A stretch of DNA of 64,000 nt from Solirubrobacter deserti (lineage in GTDB: Bacteria > Actinomycetota > Thermoleophilia > Solirubrobacterales > Solirubrobacteraceae): the NCBI RefSeq assembly GCF_027587175.1, contig NZ_JAPCID010000017.1, positions 62,001 through 126,000 on the forward strand. Direction: 5' to 3'. Under the pieces are notes generated by a model that saw only the letters and a program-made list of their open reading frames with translations, had not been told where the DNA came from and ran no database searches. The first letter of the stretch is position 1. Every line of letters begins with the position of its first letter. This document shows, piece by piece, positions 32,823 through 42,114 of the stretch. A program made the position numbers and the translations under genes.

Positions 32823-35800
32823 GTGGTAAGAGGGTTGGGTATCGGCGCGCCCGGACGGCGCGTCTTCCTGCTCGGCATGACGATGGCCCTGTTGCTGGGT
32901 CTCGTGCTGCCGGGCCTGGCCGCGGCACAGGGCGAAGGCAAGCGGATCATGCTCTACACGGGCACGACGGGCTTCCGCCACACCGACGGCATCAACGGCG
33001 GCGTCCCCACGCTGACGTCCAAGCTGCAGGCGCTGGGTTACACGGTCGACCGTGAGGACTGCGTCGACAACGGCGGGGCGACCGCCGTCGCGACGAACTG
33101 CGACCACGCCGACAAGAACCCGCGCATCTTCACGGACGCGAACCTCGCCCGGTATGACGCGGTCGTGTTCCTGAACATGTCGTGGTCGTGGGCGGGCGGC
33201 AACAAACCGGGCCCGCTGCTCGATGACGCGCAGAAGGCCGCGATCATCAAGTACACGCAGAACGGCGGCGGCATCGCGGCCATCCACAACGCCACCGACG
33301 CGGCCGCCGGCCGCTCGGCGTGGGACTGGTGGGACGGCGGCCCGAACTCGATGGTCGGCTCGACCATGCCGGGTCACTCCGCCAACAACATCGTCGCCAC
33401 CGTCCAGACGGCCGACAAGAACCACCTGTCCACGAAGGACCTGCCCGACACGTGGACGCTGTCGGACGAGCACTACAACTTCCTGCGCAACGTCCGCGGC
33501 ACGCACCACGTGCTCGCGACGTTCGACGAGCGCACCTACAACCCGGGCCCGAACGCCAAGGGCCAGGATCACCCGATCACGTGGTGCAAGCTCTACGACG
33601 GCCGCGGCATCAACGACGGCACGTCGACACCGAAGGACTACACCGACGGCCGCACGTGGGTCACCGGCATGGGCCACAACGGCGCCCGCTACACCGAGAA
33701 CGGTGGCGACGGCCCGATGGTCAAGATGATGCTCGGCGGCATCCGCTGGGTCGCCGGCGAGGGCAAGAAGACCGACTGCTCCGGCACGGTCTGGTCGAGC
33801 TTCCGCCGCACGGTCCTGGTCGCCAACGCGAACCAGCCGATCGGCATCGACATCGCGAAGGACGGCAAGGTCTACTGGACCGAGATGGGCCTGATCGGCA
33901 ACGCGAACAGCTCGTGGAACTCCGAGGGCTCGATCGTCATGCACGATCAGAAGGGCGCCCCCGGCAACAAGACCACGGTCGTCACGATCCCGACCCGCGC
34001 CGACCACGGCAACTCCGAGGACGGCGTGATGGGCTTCACGCTCCAGCCGGGCTTCGACCTCGCCGACCCGAACAAGCGGCACGTGTTCGCGTACTACTCG
34101 CCGCGCCCCCAGGTCGGTGACAACTGGCCGATGTCCAACGCGGACGCCCGCATCGCGGTCGGTTACAACGTCGTCTCCCGCTGGACGCTGACCGCGGACG
34201 GCAAGTCGGTCGAGCCCAACTCCGAGCGCATCATCCTCCGGGTCCCGAAGGCGAAGATCGGTGGCAACCCCGCCGGCTTCCCGGGCGGTCCGACGGACGG
34301 CGGCCCGGGCCACGTGGGTGGCGCCGGCCTCGACTTCGACTCCGAGGGCAACCTGTACCTCGGCGTCGGCGACGACGTGTCCCCGAACGCTCCGGGTCAC
34401 GACCGCTACATCCCGATGGACTACCGCGCCTCCGAGCGCTGGGACGCGCGCAAGACGTCGGCCAACACGGGCGACCTGCGCGGCAAGGTGCTGCGCATCA
34501 AGCCGTCGCTGGCCGACATCCCGTCGTCCGCGTCGCCGGGCGTCGACTCGACGTACTCCATCCCGGCGGGGAACCTGTTCCCGGTCGGCACGGAGAAGAC
34601 CCGTCCCGAGATCTACGCGATGGGCTTCCGTCAGCCGTTCACGCTCCACACCGACGCCAAGAACCCGGGCCTGATCGGCGTGGGCGAGTTCTGCCACGAC
34701 AACAACACCGACCGTGCGCAGCGCGCCCCGGCCGGCGTGTGCGAGTGGAACCTGGTCGGCAAGGCCCAGAACGCGGGTTGGCCGTTCTGCGTGGGCGACA
34801 ACTCGCCGGCGAACACCGCGTGGCGCTGGAAGTACACGGGCACGGCCGCGGCTCCGAGCACCGGCGTCCCGACGGGCGAGCAGTACGACTGCTCCAAGGA
34901 GCAGATCCCGTCCGACATCAACTGGGCGCCGGAGGGCGAGACCGCCGCTCCGCCGACGTTCCCGGGCCTGGACATGATTCCCAAGCCCGAGCCCGCCACG
35001 ATCTGGAAGAAGTACCCGACCGTGGGCAACCAGGGCATGCAGCGCGTCGCCGACTTCGGTGATCTGCAGGCCGGCGGCATGCAGCCGCTCGCCGGGCCGA
35101 TCTTCCGCTACAACTCGGCCACGGCCAGCAGCGGCGGCTTCCCGGCCTACTACGACGGCTCGTGGTTCATCAACAACCGCGGCTCGACGGACGGCTTCTG
35201 GAAGGAAGTCAAGCTCCGCAGCGACAACAACCAGATGCTGCGGGTCAACGACTGGCTCCCGTACAACCACGCGGGCAACGCCGCCAACCAGCTCAACGGC
35301 TTCGTCATCGGCACCCAGTTCGGCGACGACGGCGCGCTGTACATGGCCCGTTACCCGGTCGGCTGCTGCCGCACGGGCACCAGCGCCAACTCGCAGGTCC
35401 AGATCGTCAAGATCTCCTTCGAGGTCTACGACGAGACGACGGCGCCGGAGGTCACGGCGACCCTCGACCCGGCCACGCCGGGCGCGGGCCGCACCTACAC
35501 GGGCCCGGTCACGGTCAACTTCTCGGCGACCGACCCGGCCAACCCGGACCCGAGCCAGCCGCACGCCGGCATGGACTACATCGAGTACCGCCAGGTTCTC
35601 AACGGCGTCGCGGGCCAGTGGGTCCGCACCAGCGCGGGCAACCTGCAGGCCTCGCTGACGGCCGCGGGCACGTTCACCGAGCAGGGCTCGTACACGATCG
35701 AGTACCGCGCCGCCGACAAGGGCGGCAACATGGGCGCGGCCAAGTCCGTCTCCTTCTGGATCAACACCCCGGTCACGGCCGAGGGCACGGTCAAGGCGGC

Positions 35801-36197
35801 GGTCCCGGCTTCGCTCGGGCTCTCGATCGGTGAGATCCGGTTCGACCCGTTCGCCCCGGGCGTGACCGCGACCTACCAGGGCCGCGGCACCGCGACCGTG
35901 ACGAGCTCCTGGCCGGCCACGCGCCTCGCCGTCCATGACGCGAGCGCCACCAACACCGGCCGCCTGGTCAACGGCACGTCCGTGATCGGCCGCAACATGC
36001 AGGTCGCGGACTGGTTCGGCAACTACCAGGACGTCAGCAACGCCACCAACGCCCGCGTCGTCGCCCTCTGGTCGGCGCCGCTCGCGAGCGCCGCGGTGCC
36101 GCTCAACTTCCGTCAGTCGGTCCTGAACACGGACGCGCTGTCGGCGGGCGAGTACACCAAGACGCTCACGTTCACGCTGTCCAGCCCGACGCCGTAG
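32823..36197 (+). CDS. Secreted ThuA + glucose/sorbosone-dehydrogenase-like protein 1
   Basis: 1124 residues. GTG 32823 follows GGGGGAGGAG. The signal peptide ends near VLPGLAAAQG. Residues about 40-320 form a ThuA-like domain: RIMLYTGTTGFRHTDGING, NGGGIAAIHNATDA, SDEHYNFLRNVRGTHHVLA and QDHPITWCKLYDG. Residues about 338-865 form a GSDH-type beta-propeller: PIGIDIAKDGKVYWTE, GHVGGAGLDFDSEGNLYLGV and IYAMGFRQPFTLH. An Ig-like domain (about 875-985) follows, then the C-terminal domain shared with the two GH78 proteins. ThuA proteins are linked to 3-keto-disaccharide metabolism; GSDH-type propellers may use PQQ. Activity is not proven by the sequence. It lacks the LamG, cupredoxin and PKD parts of its two larger paralogues. 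Confidence 0.85.
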   Translation: MVRGLGIGAPGRRVFLLGMTMALLLGLVLPGLAAAQGEGKRIMLYTGTTGFRHTDGINGGVPTLTSKLQALGYTVDREDCVDNGGATAVATNCDHADKNPRIFTDANLARYDAVVFLNMSWSWAGGNKPGPLLDDAQKAAIIKYTQNGGGIAAIHNATDAAAGRSAWDWWDGGPNSMVGSTMPGHSANNIVATVQTADKNHLSTKDLPDTWTLSDEHYNFLRNVRGTHHVLATFDERTYNPGPNAKGQDHPITWCKLYDGRGINDGTSTPKDYTDGRTWVTGMGHNGARYTENGGDGPMVKMMLGGIRWVAGEGKKTDCSGTVWSSFRRTVLVANANQPIGIDIAKDGKVYWTEMGLIGNANSSWNSEGSIVMHDQKGAPGNKTTVVTIPTRADHGNSEDGVMGFTLQPGFDLADPNKRHVFAYYSPRPQVGDNWPMSNADARIAVGYNVVSRWTLTADGKSVEPNSERIILRVPKAKIGGNPAGFPGGPTDGGPGHVGGAGLDFDSEGNLYLGVGDDVSPNAPGHDRYIPMDYRASERWDARKTSANTGDLRGKVLRIKPSLADIPSSASPGVDSTYSIPAGNLFPVGTEKTRPEIYAMGFRQPFTLHTDAKNPGLIGVGEFCHDNNTDRAQRAPAGVCEWNLVGKAQNAGWPFCVGDNSPANTAWRWKYTGTAAAPSTGVPTGEQYDCSKEQIPSDINWAPEGETAAPPTFPGLDMIPKPEPATIWKKYPTVGNQGMQRVADFGDLQAGGMQPLAGPIFRYNSATASSGGFPAYYDGSWFINNRGSTDGFWKEVKLRSDNNQMLRVNDWLPYNHAGNAANQLNGFVIGTQFGDDGALYMARYPVGCCRTGTSANSQVQIVKISFEVYDETTAPEVTATLDPATPGAGRTYTGPVTVNFSATDPANPDPSQPHAGMDYIEYRQVLNGVAGQWVRTSAGNLQASLTAAGTFTEQGSYTIEYRAADKGGNMGAAKSVSFWINTPVTAEGTVKAAVPASLGLSIGEIRFDPFAPGVTATYQGRGTATVTSSWPATRLAVHDASATNTGRLVNGTSVIGRNMQVADWFGNYQDVSNATNARVVALWSAPLASAAVPLNFRQSVLNTDALSAGEYTKTLTFTLSSPTP

Positions 36198-36221
36198 TCG
36201 ACGTCGAGCTGATCTGAGACA

Positions 36222-36253
36222 AAGCGCGTCGCCACGGTCGTGGCGGCGCGCTT
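36222..36253. terminator. Hairpin between convergent ThuA gene 1 and cupredoxin operon
   Basis: aagcgcgtcgccac (36222-36235) pairs with gtggcggcgcgctt (36240-36253) with one mismatch and a 4-nt loop. It is placed between the convergent stops at 36197 and 36299. Confidence 0.75.
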
Positions 36254-36298
36254 CGTCGTTGAGGGGGCGTCCGCCGCGCCGGCGCCGCTCGGACTCAG

Positions 36299-37012
36299 CT
36301 AGCGGCGGACGGTGACGCGGGCGCGCGACGCGGCCTTGGCCGCGTTGCCCGCGAGGTCCTTCGCGCTGACCTGCACGCGGTAGCTGCCGGCCTTCAGGCC
36401 GCGCAGGCTGAGCGACCCGGTGCCCTTGGCGACCTCGACGGTGCGGGTCCTGACGACGCGCTTGCCGCGGGTGAGCTTGACCGTGACCTTGCCGGCCTCG
36501 GACAGGCGGAACCGCACGCGCACGCCGCGATCGACGCGGGTGGCCTTGACGCGGTCGAGGGTCGGGACGACGGTGTCGCGGACCTCGACGCTCGTGAGCG
36601 GCGGGGTGTCGTTGGCGAACGGCTGCTCGCTCAGGGGCGGCGGCGGAGGCGGAGGCGGTGGGGCGCCGGTCTCGTCGGAGACGAAGACGTCGCCGAACAT
36701 CGTGCTCTCGTGCAGGAAGCAGATGTAGCGGTAGGTGCCCGGCTGCTGGAAGGTGAAGGAGCGGTCAGGGCCGGCGACGGCGACCTCGGACTTGAACGTG
36801 TCCCACGCGGCGGGCGTCTTGCCCTGGACGTTGTGGGGCGTCGCGGTGCCGGCGAAGGACCAGGTGACGGTCTCACCGACCTTGATGCGGACCTCGGTCT
36901 GCGACCAGACGTTGGTGCCGTCGACGGCCTGGACCTTGACCTCGGCGACCGCGACCGCGGGAAACGCGAGGGCGGTGGCGGCAAGCGCCACGGCCGACAG
37001 CGGCGCGCGCAT
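36299..37012 (-). CDS. Secreted cupredoxin with C-terminal Ig-like domain
   Basis: 237 residues. The ATG at 37012 shares its A with the multicopper-oxidase stop (TGATG). The signal peptide ends near FPAVAVAE. Residues 25-115 are plastocyanin-like with copper ligands H60 (ATPHNVQG), C98, H101 and M105 (YICFLHESTMFG). A poly-proline linker follows, then an Ig-like domain (residues about 150-237: VRVRFRLSEAGKVTVKL, LSLRGLKAGSYRVQVSAKDL). A one-electron copper carrier outside the cell, probable partner of the coupled oxidase. Confidence 0.88.
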   Translation of the reverse strand: MRAPLSAVALAATALAFPAVAVAEVKVQAVDGTNVWSQTEVRIKVGETVTWSFAGTATPHNVQGKTPAAWDTFKSEVAVAGPDRSFTFQQPGTYRYICFLHESTMFGDVFVSDETGAPPPPPPPPPLSEQPFANDTPPLTSVEVRDTVVPTLDRVKATRVDRGVRVRFRLSEAGKVTVKLTRGKRVVRTRTVEVAKGTGSLSLRGLKAGSYRVQVSAKDLAGNAAKAASRARVTVRR

Positions 37013-38493
37013 CAGACGATCTCCATCTGCAGCATCATGGCCTTGTCGGCGTGCTCGAGCGCGTGGCAGTGGAACACGTACTTGCCCTTGTAGGGGGCGA
37101 ACCACGCGAGCACGGTGACCGTCTCGTTGGGCAGCACTCCGACGGTGTCCTTCCAGCCGAGCCGGTCGGCGAGCTCGACGGGCCCGCTGGTGCGCTCGAG
37201 CACGCGGAACAGGAACCCGTGCAGGTGCATCGGGTGCACGCGGCCTGAGTTGTTGACGAACGTCCAGACCTCGGTGCTGCCGAGCCGCGGCCGCACGTCG
37301 ATGCGGTTCGGGTCCCAGGACAGGCCGTTGATCTGCCAGGCGGCGCTGCCGAGGGCGAGGTCCCAGCGGCGGCGAACGGTCGGCGCGGGGAGCGGCTCGG
37401 GGTCGCGCAGGCGCGTGGGAACGCGGAAGTCCTCGCTGGCTTTCCCGCCCTGGATGTCGAAGCGCATGATCGGGGTGGTGCCGCCACCGGCTTCGGTGTC
37501 GACGTTGTAGAGGGTCAGCTCCTCCCCGGGCCCGTACTGGGAGAAGTCGATCACGACCTCGACGCGCTCAGCGGGGTGCAGCGGGATGTTGGTGCGCGGG
37601 ACGGGGCGCGAGAGCAGGCCGCCGTCGCCGGCGATCTGCACCATCGCGCGCGCGTTGCCCAGGCGCAGGGCGTAGGAGCGGGCGTTGGACGCGTTCAGGA
37701 AGCGCAGCCGGTACCGGCGGCGCTGCACGGCCATGCGCGGGGAGATCGCGCCGTTGACCAGCAGCGTGTCGCCGCGGAAGCCGATGTCGACGTTCTCGGC
37801 GTACCGGAACGAGCCGTCCTTGTTGAACGCGTGGTCGGCCAGCACGAGCGGGACGTCGAACTCGCCCTGCGGAAGCCCCAGCTCGGTCTCCAGCTCGTCC
37901 TCGAGCAGGTACATCGAGACCAGCCCGTAATAGAGCGTCTTGGACGTGCGGCCGTGCGCGTGGTCGTGGTACCAGAGCGTCGCCGCGTCCTGCTCGTTGG
38001 GGTAGTGGTAGTCGAACGAGCCGCCGGCCGCGATGACGTCCATCGGGTGCCCGTCGTGCGCGGCGGGCACGTAGCCGCCGTGCAGGTGCACGTTGGTGTC
38101 GAACGGCAGCGCGTTGGTCTGGCGGACGACGACCTCGCGCCCCTTCTTGGCCCGGATCAGCGGGCCGGGGTAGACGCCGTCGTAGCCGTAGATCGGCGTC
38201 TGGAACCCGGGCAGCACCTCGGCCAGGCCCTCGCGCACGGTCATCGCGTACGTGTCCCGCGTGCGCGTGCTGATGTTCGGCACCAGCTCCGGGATCCGCG
38301 GCAGGTCACGCTGGAACGGCGCGAACGGCGACTTGGCCTGCGAGCGGATCGCGGCCGAGGTCACCGTCGCCTTGCGCGGACGCAGCACGTCCGGCGCGGC
38401 GATCGTGCACAGCAGCGCGATCGAGCTGAAGCCGTTGACCATGAAGTCCCGACGCGAAGACCCGGCGTCGGCAGGCGCTCGAAACCCCGTCAT
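37012..38493 (-). CDS. Multicopper oxidase (CotA/laccase-like)
   Basis: 493 residues from the ATG at 38493 (TGATG with the upstream gene); a GTG 3 bp earlier is also possible. The N-terminus SSRRDFMVNGFSSIALL looks like a twin-arginine signal. All four copper motifs are present: NVHLHGG, LWYHDHAHGRTS, HPMHLHGFLF and HCHALEHADKAM. The last includes the type-1 Cys and an axial Met. Such oxidases take electrons from phenols, metals or cupredoxins and reduce oxygen to water. Translational coupling to cupredoxins on both sides suggests protein electron donors (inference). Confidence 0.92.
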   Translation of the reverse strand: MTGFRAPADAGSSRRDFMVNGFSSIALLCTIAAPDVLRPRKATVTSAAIRSQAKSPFAPFQRDLPRIPELVPNISTRTRDTYAMTVREGLAEVLPGFQTPIYGYDGVYPGPLIRAKKGREVVVRQTNALPFDTNVHLHGGYVPAAHDGHPMDVIAAGGSFDYHYPNEQDAATLWYHDHAHGRTSKTLYYGLVSMYLLEDELETELGLPQGEFDVPLVLADHAFNKDGSFRYAENVDIGFRGDTLLVNGAISPRMAVQRRRYRLRFLNASNARSYALRLGNARAMVQIAGDGGLLSRPVPRTNIPLHPAERVEVVIDFSQYGPGEELTLYNVDTEAGGGTTPIMRFDIQGGKASEDFRVPTRLRDPEPLPAPTVRRRWDLALGSAAWQINGLSWDPNRIDVRPRLGSTEVWTFVNNSGRVHPMHLHGFLFRVLERTSGPVELADRLGWKDTVGVLPNETVTVLAWFAPYKGKYVFHCHALEHADKAMMLQMEIV

Positions 38494-39398
38494 CACTTCA
38501 CCTTCAGCGTCGTCGTGCCCGCGAGGCTCTTGTTGGCCATCGCGTCGACGGCGCGGTACTCGATCGTGTACGTGCCCTTCGCGCGCAGGCTCTTGCTGCG
38601 CAGGACCACCGAGCGGGTGCCGAGGCCGACATGCAACGTCGCCGTCGTGAGCGTGCGCTTGGAGCCCTTGCGCCGCGCGCTGACCTGCAGCGTCGCGGGC
38701 TCGGAGATCCAGAAGTTGAGCTTGGCGCCCTCACGGACGGTCTTCGCGCGCAGCTGCTGGAAGCGCGGCGCGGTCGTGTCGGCCTTGGCGACCTTCCCGG
38801 GCGCCGGCGTGTTGAGGTGATCGTCCGGCGAGGCGGTCGCGCGGGGCGAGGGTGACGGCGTGGCCGAGAACGTCGGCGTCTCCTCCGGCTCCTCGGTCGG
38901 CGTCTCCTCGGGCTCCTCGGTCGGGGTCGGCTCGGGCGTCTCCACCGGCTCACCCTCGACCGTGATCGTGCCCACCATGGTCGGGTGGACGGAGCAGAAG
39001 AACTGGTACTCGCCCTCTTCGCCGAACGTCCACGACGTCGTCCCGCCCGCCTGGATGTCGGTGATGCCGTCCTTCTTCGGTCCCCGCTCGTTCCAGGCCT
39101 TGTTCGCGGGCGTCGAGCTCTTCGACGCCGCGTTGTGCGGCATGCCGTTCGCGTTCTTGAAGTTCCAGACGACCGTGTCGCCCGTGCGGATCGTCAGATC
39201 GGCGCGCTCACCGGTCTCACACGTCGTCTTCTCGGTGTTCGAGAAGCACTTGTCCTTGATGCCGTTCTCGACCGAGAAGATCGTGCGGTTCTCTCTCGCT
39301 CCGGCGACGCCGACGCCGCCGATGATCCCGGCGACCGCGAGTGCAGCGACCGCGGCAGCCATGCCAGGCCGGCGTAGCCGGCTCCGATCCGTCCTCAT
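38493..39398 (-). CDS. Secreted cupredoxin with linker and C-terminal Ig-like domain
   Basis: 301 residues. ATG 39398 was chosen because GAGGAG lies 9 bp upstream; a GTG two codons earlier is less well spaced. A signal peptide or membrane anchor (MAAAVAALAVAGIIGGVGVA) comes first. Cupredoxin ligands are H88 (GMPHNAAS), C135, H138 and M141 (FFCSVHPTM). A P-T-E-E repeat linker (about residues 150-190) follows, then an Ig-like domain (LNFWISEPATLQVSARRKG...LRAKGTYTIEYRAVDAMAN). First gene of the copper operon. Confidence 0.88.
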   Translation of the reverse strand: MRTDRSRLRRPGMAAAVAALAVAGIIGGVGVAGARENRTIFSVENGIKDKCFSNTEKTTCETGERADLTIRTGDTVVWNFKNANGMPHNAASKSSTPANKAWNERGPKKDGITDIQAGGTTSWTFGEEGEYQFFCSVHPTMVGTITVEGEPVETPEPTPTEEPEETPTEEPEETPTFSATPSPSPRATASPDDHLNTPAPGKVAKADTTAPRFQQLRAKTVREGAKLNFWISEPATLQVSARRKGSKRTLTTATLHVGLGTRSVVLRSKSLRAKGTYTIEYRAVDAMANKSLAGTTTLKVK

Positions 39399-39439
39399 TG
39401 ACACGTTCTCCTCAACGCTCCACGACCGAGAAACGAGGT

Positions 39440-39464
39440 TTCGGTCGATCGGTGACCGAAGCTA
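39440..39464 (-). promoter_or_regulatory. Possible -10 and operator of the copper operon
   Basis: On the minus strand TAGCTT (39464-39459) resembles a -10. ttcggtc/gaccgaa (39440-39446 and 39454-39460) form an inverted repeat over the expected start site, and a further partial copy (cgaccga) lies at 39423-39429. No clear -35 was seen, so an activator may be needed. Confidence 0.45.
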
Positions 39465-39539
39465 GCACGGTTCTGCACAACGATCGAGCAAACCCACCAT
39501 TCCTCGACGAAAGTGTGAGGACCCAGCGTTCAGAAGTCA

Positions 39540-39568
39540 TTGTCATCACCGCGCGTGCTTGCTAGCTT
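39540..39568 (+). promoter_or_regulatory. Leaderless promoter of the small I78-like gene
   Basis: TTGTCA (39540-39545), a 17-bp spacer and TAGCTT (39563-39568). The GTG start codon at 39576 lies 8 bp after the -10, fitting a leaderless mRNA. Confidence 0.65.
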
Positions 39569-39575
39569 CGGACCC

Positions 39576-39971
39576 GTGAGGAAGAGGTGGTTGCTCGCCC
39601 TCGCCTGCGTTGCCGTGCTCGCTGCCGTGAGCATCGTCATCGCGGCGCGAGGCGGCGAGGAGGAGACGACTACGAAGCAGGGGACCAACCTGAGCGCCAT
39701 CAGGTGCCCCCTGGAGCCGACGGGCAAGACCGACGCGAGCGGTCAACCGGAATTGAAGCCCGCCAAGGACGCGTTCGACACCGCCGAGTTGGTAGGGATG
39801 CCGCTCGCCGACGCTCAACAAAAGGCTGGGCAGAGCGGGTGCGAGATCGTCGTGTCCATCCAGGACGGCGTCGGCCAGCCGGTCCCGATCGAGCTCAACC
39901 CGAAGCTCATCTACGTCTACACGGAGAAGGGCCGCGTCACCCAGATCGAAGGCGTCGGCGGCGGCATCTAA
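39576..39971 (+). CDS. Small secreted or anchored protein, possibly peptidase inhibitor I78-like
   Basis: 131 residues from the GTG at 39576. The start is supported by the -10 placed 8 bp upstream. A signal or anchor segment (LLALACVAVLAAVSIVIAA) is followed by a small domain: LVGMPLADAQQKAGQSGCEI, then PVPIELNPKLIYVYTEKGRV and TQIEGVGGG. The pattern of a small N-terminal helix, then beta strands with L-N-P-x-(R/K)-(L/I)-x-V-x-x-x-x-G-x-(V/I)-x-x-I resembles I78 inhibitors, but the match is loose. It ends 3 bp before the MMPL gene and is probably co-transcribed with it. Confidence 0.6.
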   Translation: MRKRWLLALACVAVLAAVSIVIAARGGEEETTTKQGTNLSAIRCPLEPTGKTDASGQPELKPAKDAFDTAELVGMPLADAQQKAGQSGCEIVVSIQDGVGQPVPIELNPKLIYVYTEKGRVTQIEGVGGGI

Positions 39972-39974
39972 CCG

Positions 39975-42092
39975 ATGCCCCGCTGGGCCGTAATCGGCGC
40001 CTGGCTGCTGCTTGCCCTCGCGATGGTCCCGCTGCAGGGGCCGCTGCAGACCCGCGCCGCGGACGAGAGCGACACCTTCCTCGCCCGCGGGTCGGAGTCG
40101 GCCGGGGCCAAGCGGGTCATCGACGAGCGCTTCCGCGCGGGCAGCGAGAGCGTCGCCGTCATCGCCTACCTCCGCGAGGGCGGGATCACGAGCGCCGATC
40201 GCCAGCGCATCGTCGACGACGGCGCGCGCATCTGCTCCGCCGGGACGATCCCGAGCCTGAAGCTGGTCGGCTCGGCCTACGGCCTCTCGTGCGGTGACGA
40301 GGACCCGCTCGACCTGAGCCCGGGCGGCCCGGGCCTGCTCACCTCGTCGGACGCATCGGTCGCGCTCGCGAGCGTGGCGCTGACCGACGACAGCACGCCG
40401 GTCGCCGAGCTCGCGGTCAAGACCATCCGCGACATCGTCCCGCCGCCCGCCGGCGACGAGACGGGCCTGCGCGCGTGGGTGACGGGCGAGGTCGGCTTCG
40501 AGGCCGACCGCAGCGAGGCGGTCAAGACGATCGACGAGACGCTGCTGATCGTCACCTGCGTCGTGTTGATCGTCCTGCTGCTGCTGATCTACCGCTCGCC
40601 GCTGATGGCGCTGGTGCCGATCTTCGTCGTCGGCGTCGCCTACATCATCGCCGGCGGGCTGACGTATCTGCTGGTGCGCGCGGGCGTGACCACGGCCAGC
40701 GGCCAGAGCACCGCGATCCTGATCGTGCTGATGTTCGGCGCGGGCACGGACTACTGCCTGCTGCTCGTCGCGCGCTACCGGGACGAGCTGCGCCGGACGG
40801 CGGATCCCGACGAGGCGATCCGGCGCGCGAGCGAGCGCACCGCCCCGGCGATCCTGTCGGCCGGCGCGATCGTGATCGCCGCGATGCTCGTTCTGGTCCT
40901 CGCCGACTTCAACGCCACGCGCGAGATGGGCCCGATCCTGGCGCTCGGGATCGCGGTGATGGTCGTCGCCGGCCTGACGCTGCTGCCCGCGCTGCTGGGC
41001 GCGTTGGGCCGGCGCGCGTTCTGGCCCGCCGTCCCGCGCGTGGAGGCGACGCCGCGCCCCGTCGCCCCGCTGTGGGCAAAGGTCGGCCGGTTGGTCGACC
41101 GGCGCCCCGGCATCATCGCCGCCGCCGTCACGCTGCTGCTGTTGGCCGGCGCGCTCGGCGCCGTGGGCGGCCGCGAGCCGATGGACTTCTCGGAGGCCTT
41201 CCGGACGCCGCCCGAGTCGGTGGGCGGCGAGCAGATCATCAGCGAGCGCTTCATCCCGGGCCGCGCCGCGCCGGTCGAGTTCGTCATGGACTACGACGAC
41301 CGCGAGGCCGTGATCGCCCGTCTGACGGAGGGGATGGCCACGCCGATCGAGGAGATGTACCTCTCCGCGGCGTCGGTCCCGACCAATGGCCAGGACTCAG
41401 AGCTTGCGGTCGCGCAGGCCTATCTCAAAATGGATCCGTTCTCGGATGCGGCGACCGACTCGATTCCCGAACTACGACGTGCCGCCAACGCGGCGGCGAG
41501 CGGCTCCGTGCTGCTCGGTGGCGAGGTCCCCGAGGCCTACGACACCCGCCAGGCCATGGCGCGCGACACGTGGCTCATCCTGCCGATCGGCCTGGCGCTC
41601 ATCCTGCTCATCCTCGGCGTGCTGCTGCGCGCCGTCGTCATGCCGCTGTACGTGATCGCGACCGTGATCCTGTCCTTCGGCTTCGCGCTCGGCGTCAGCT
41701 CGCTCGTGTTCACGCACGTGATGGGCCAGCCTGCAAGCGACCGCACCCTCGAGCAGTTCGCGTTCATCTTCCTGGTTGCGCTCGGGGTCGACTACAACGT
41801 CTTCCTGCTCGCGCGCATCCGGGAGGAACGCGCCCGCGCGGGCACCACCACGCGCCAGGCCGTCATCACGGCCCTGGAGCGGACCGGCGGCGTGATCACG
41901 AGCGCCGGCCTGGTGCTCGCGGCCACGTTCAGCGTGCTGATGGCGCTGCCGCTCGAGTCGCTGTTCCAAGTGGGATTCGTCGTGGCGCTCGGCCTATTGG
42001 TCGACACGTTCCTCGTCCGAGCCCTGCTCGTGCCGTCCGTCGCCGTAATTCTCGGCGAGCGGAACTGGTGGCCCTCCAAGATGAGCACTTAG
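39975..42092 (+). CDS. MMPL-family RND transporter
   Basis: 705 residues with ATG at 39975, 3 bp after the preceding stop. Two repeats are present, each an extracytoplasmic loop followed by a five- to six-helix bundle. The first bundle includes LMFGAGTDYCLLLVARYRDE and the second FLVALGVDYNVFLLARIREE. These are the G-x-D-Y motifs of MmpL proteins, whose Asp-Tyr pairs carry the proton flow. Actinobacterial MmpL proteins export lipids, glycolipids or small molecules. The cargo is unknown. Confidence 0.88.
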   Translation: MPRWAVIGAWLLLALAMVPLQGPLQTRAADESDTFLARGSESAGAKRVIDERFRAGSESVAVIAYLREGGITSADRQRIVDDGARICSAGTIPSLKLVGSAYGLSCGDEDPLDLSPGGPGLLTSSDASVALASVALTDDSTPVAELAVKTIRDIVPPPAGDETGLRAWVTGEVGFEADRSEAVKTIDETLLIVTCVVLIVLLLLIYRSPLMALVPIFVVGVAYIIAGGLTYLLVRAGVTTASGQSTAILIVLMFGAGTDYCLLLVARYRDELRRTADPDEAIRRASERTAPAILSAGAIVIAAMLVLVLADFNATREMGPILALGIAVMVVAGLTLLPALLGALGRRAFWPAVPRVEATPRPVAPLWAKVGRLVDRRPGIIAAAVTLLLLAGALGAVGGREPMDFSEAFRTPPESVGGEQIISERFIPGRAAPVEFVMDYDDREAVIARLTEGMATPIEEMYLSAASVPTNGQDSELAVAQAYLKMDPFSDAATDSIPELRRAANAAASGSVLLGGEVPEAYDTRQAMARDTWLILPIGLALILLILGVLLRAVVMPLYVIATVILSFGFALGVSSLVFTHVMGQPASDRTLEQFAFIFLVALGVDYNVFLLARIREERARAGTTTRQAVITALERTGGVITSAGLVLAATFSVLMALPLESLFQVGFVVALGLLVDTFLVRALLVPSVAVILGERNWWPSKMST

Positions 42093-42114
42093 GTCGGCCG
42101 CTACTACAAAAGCC

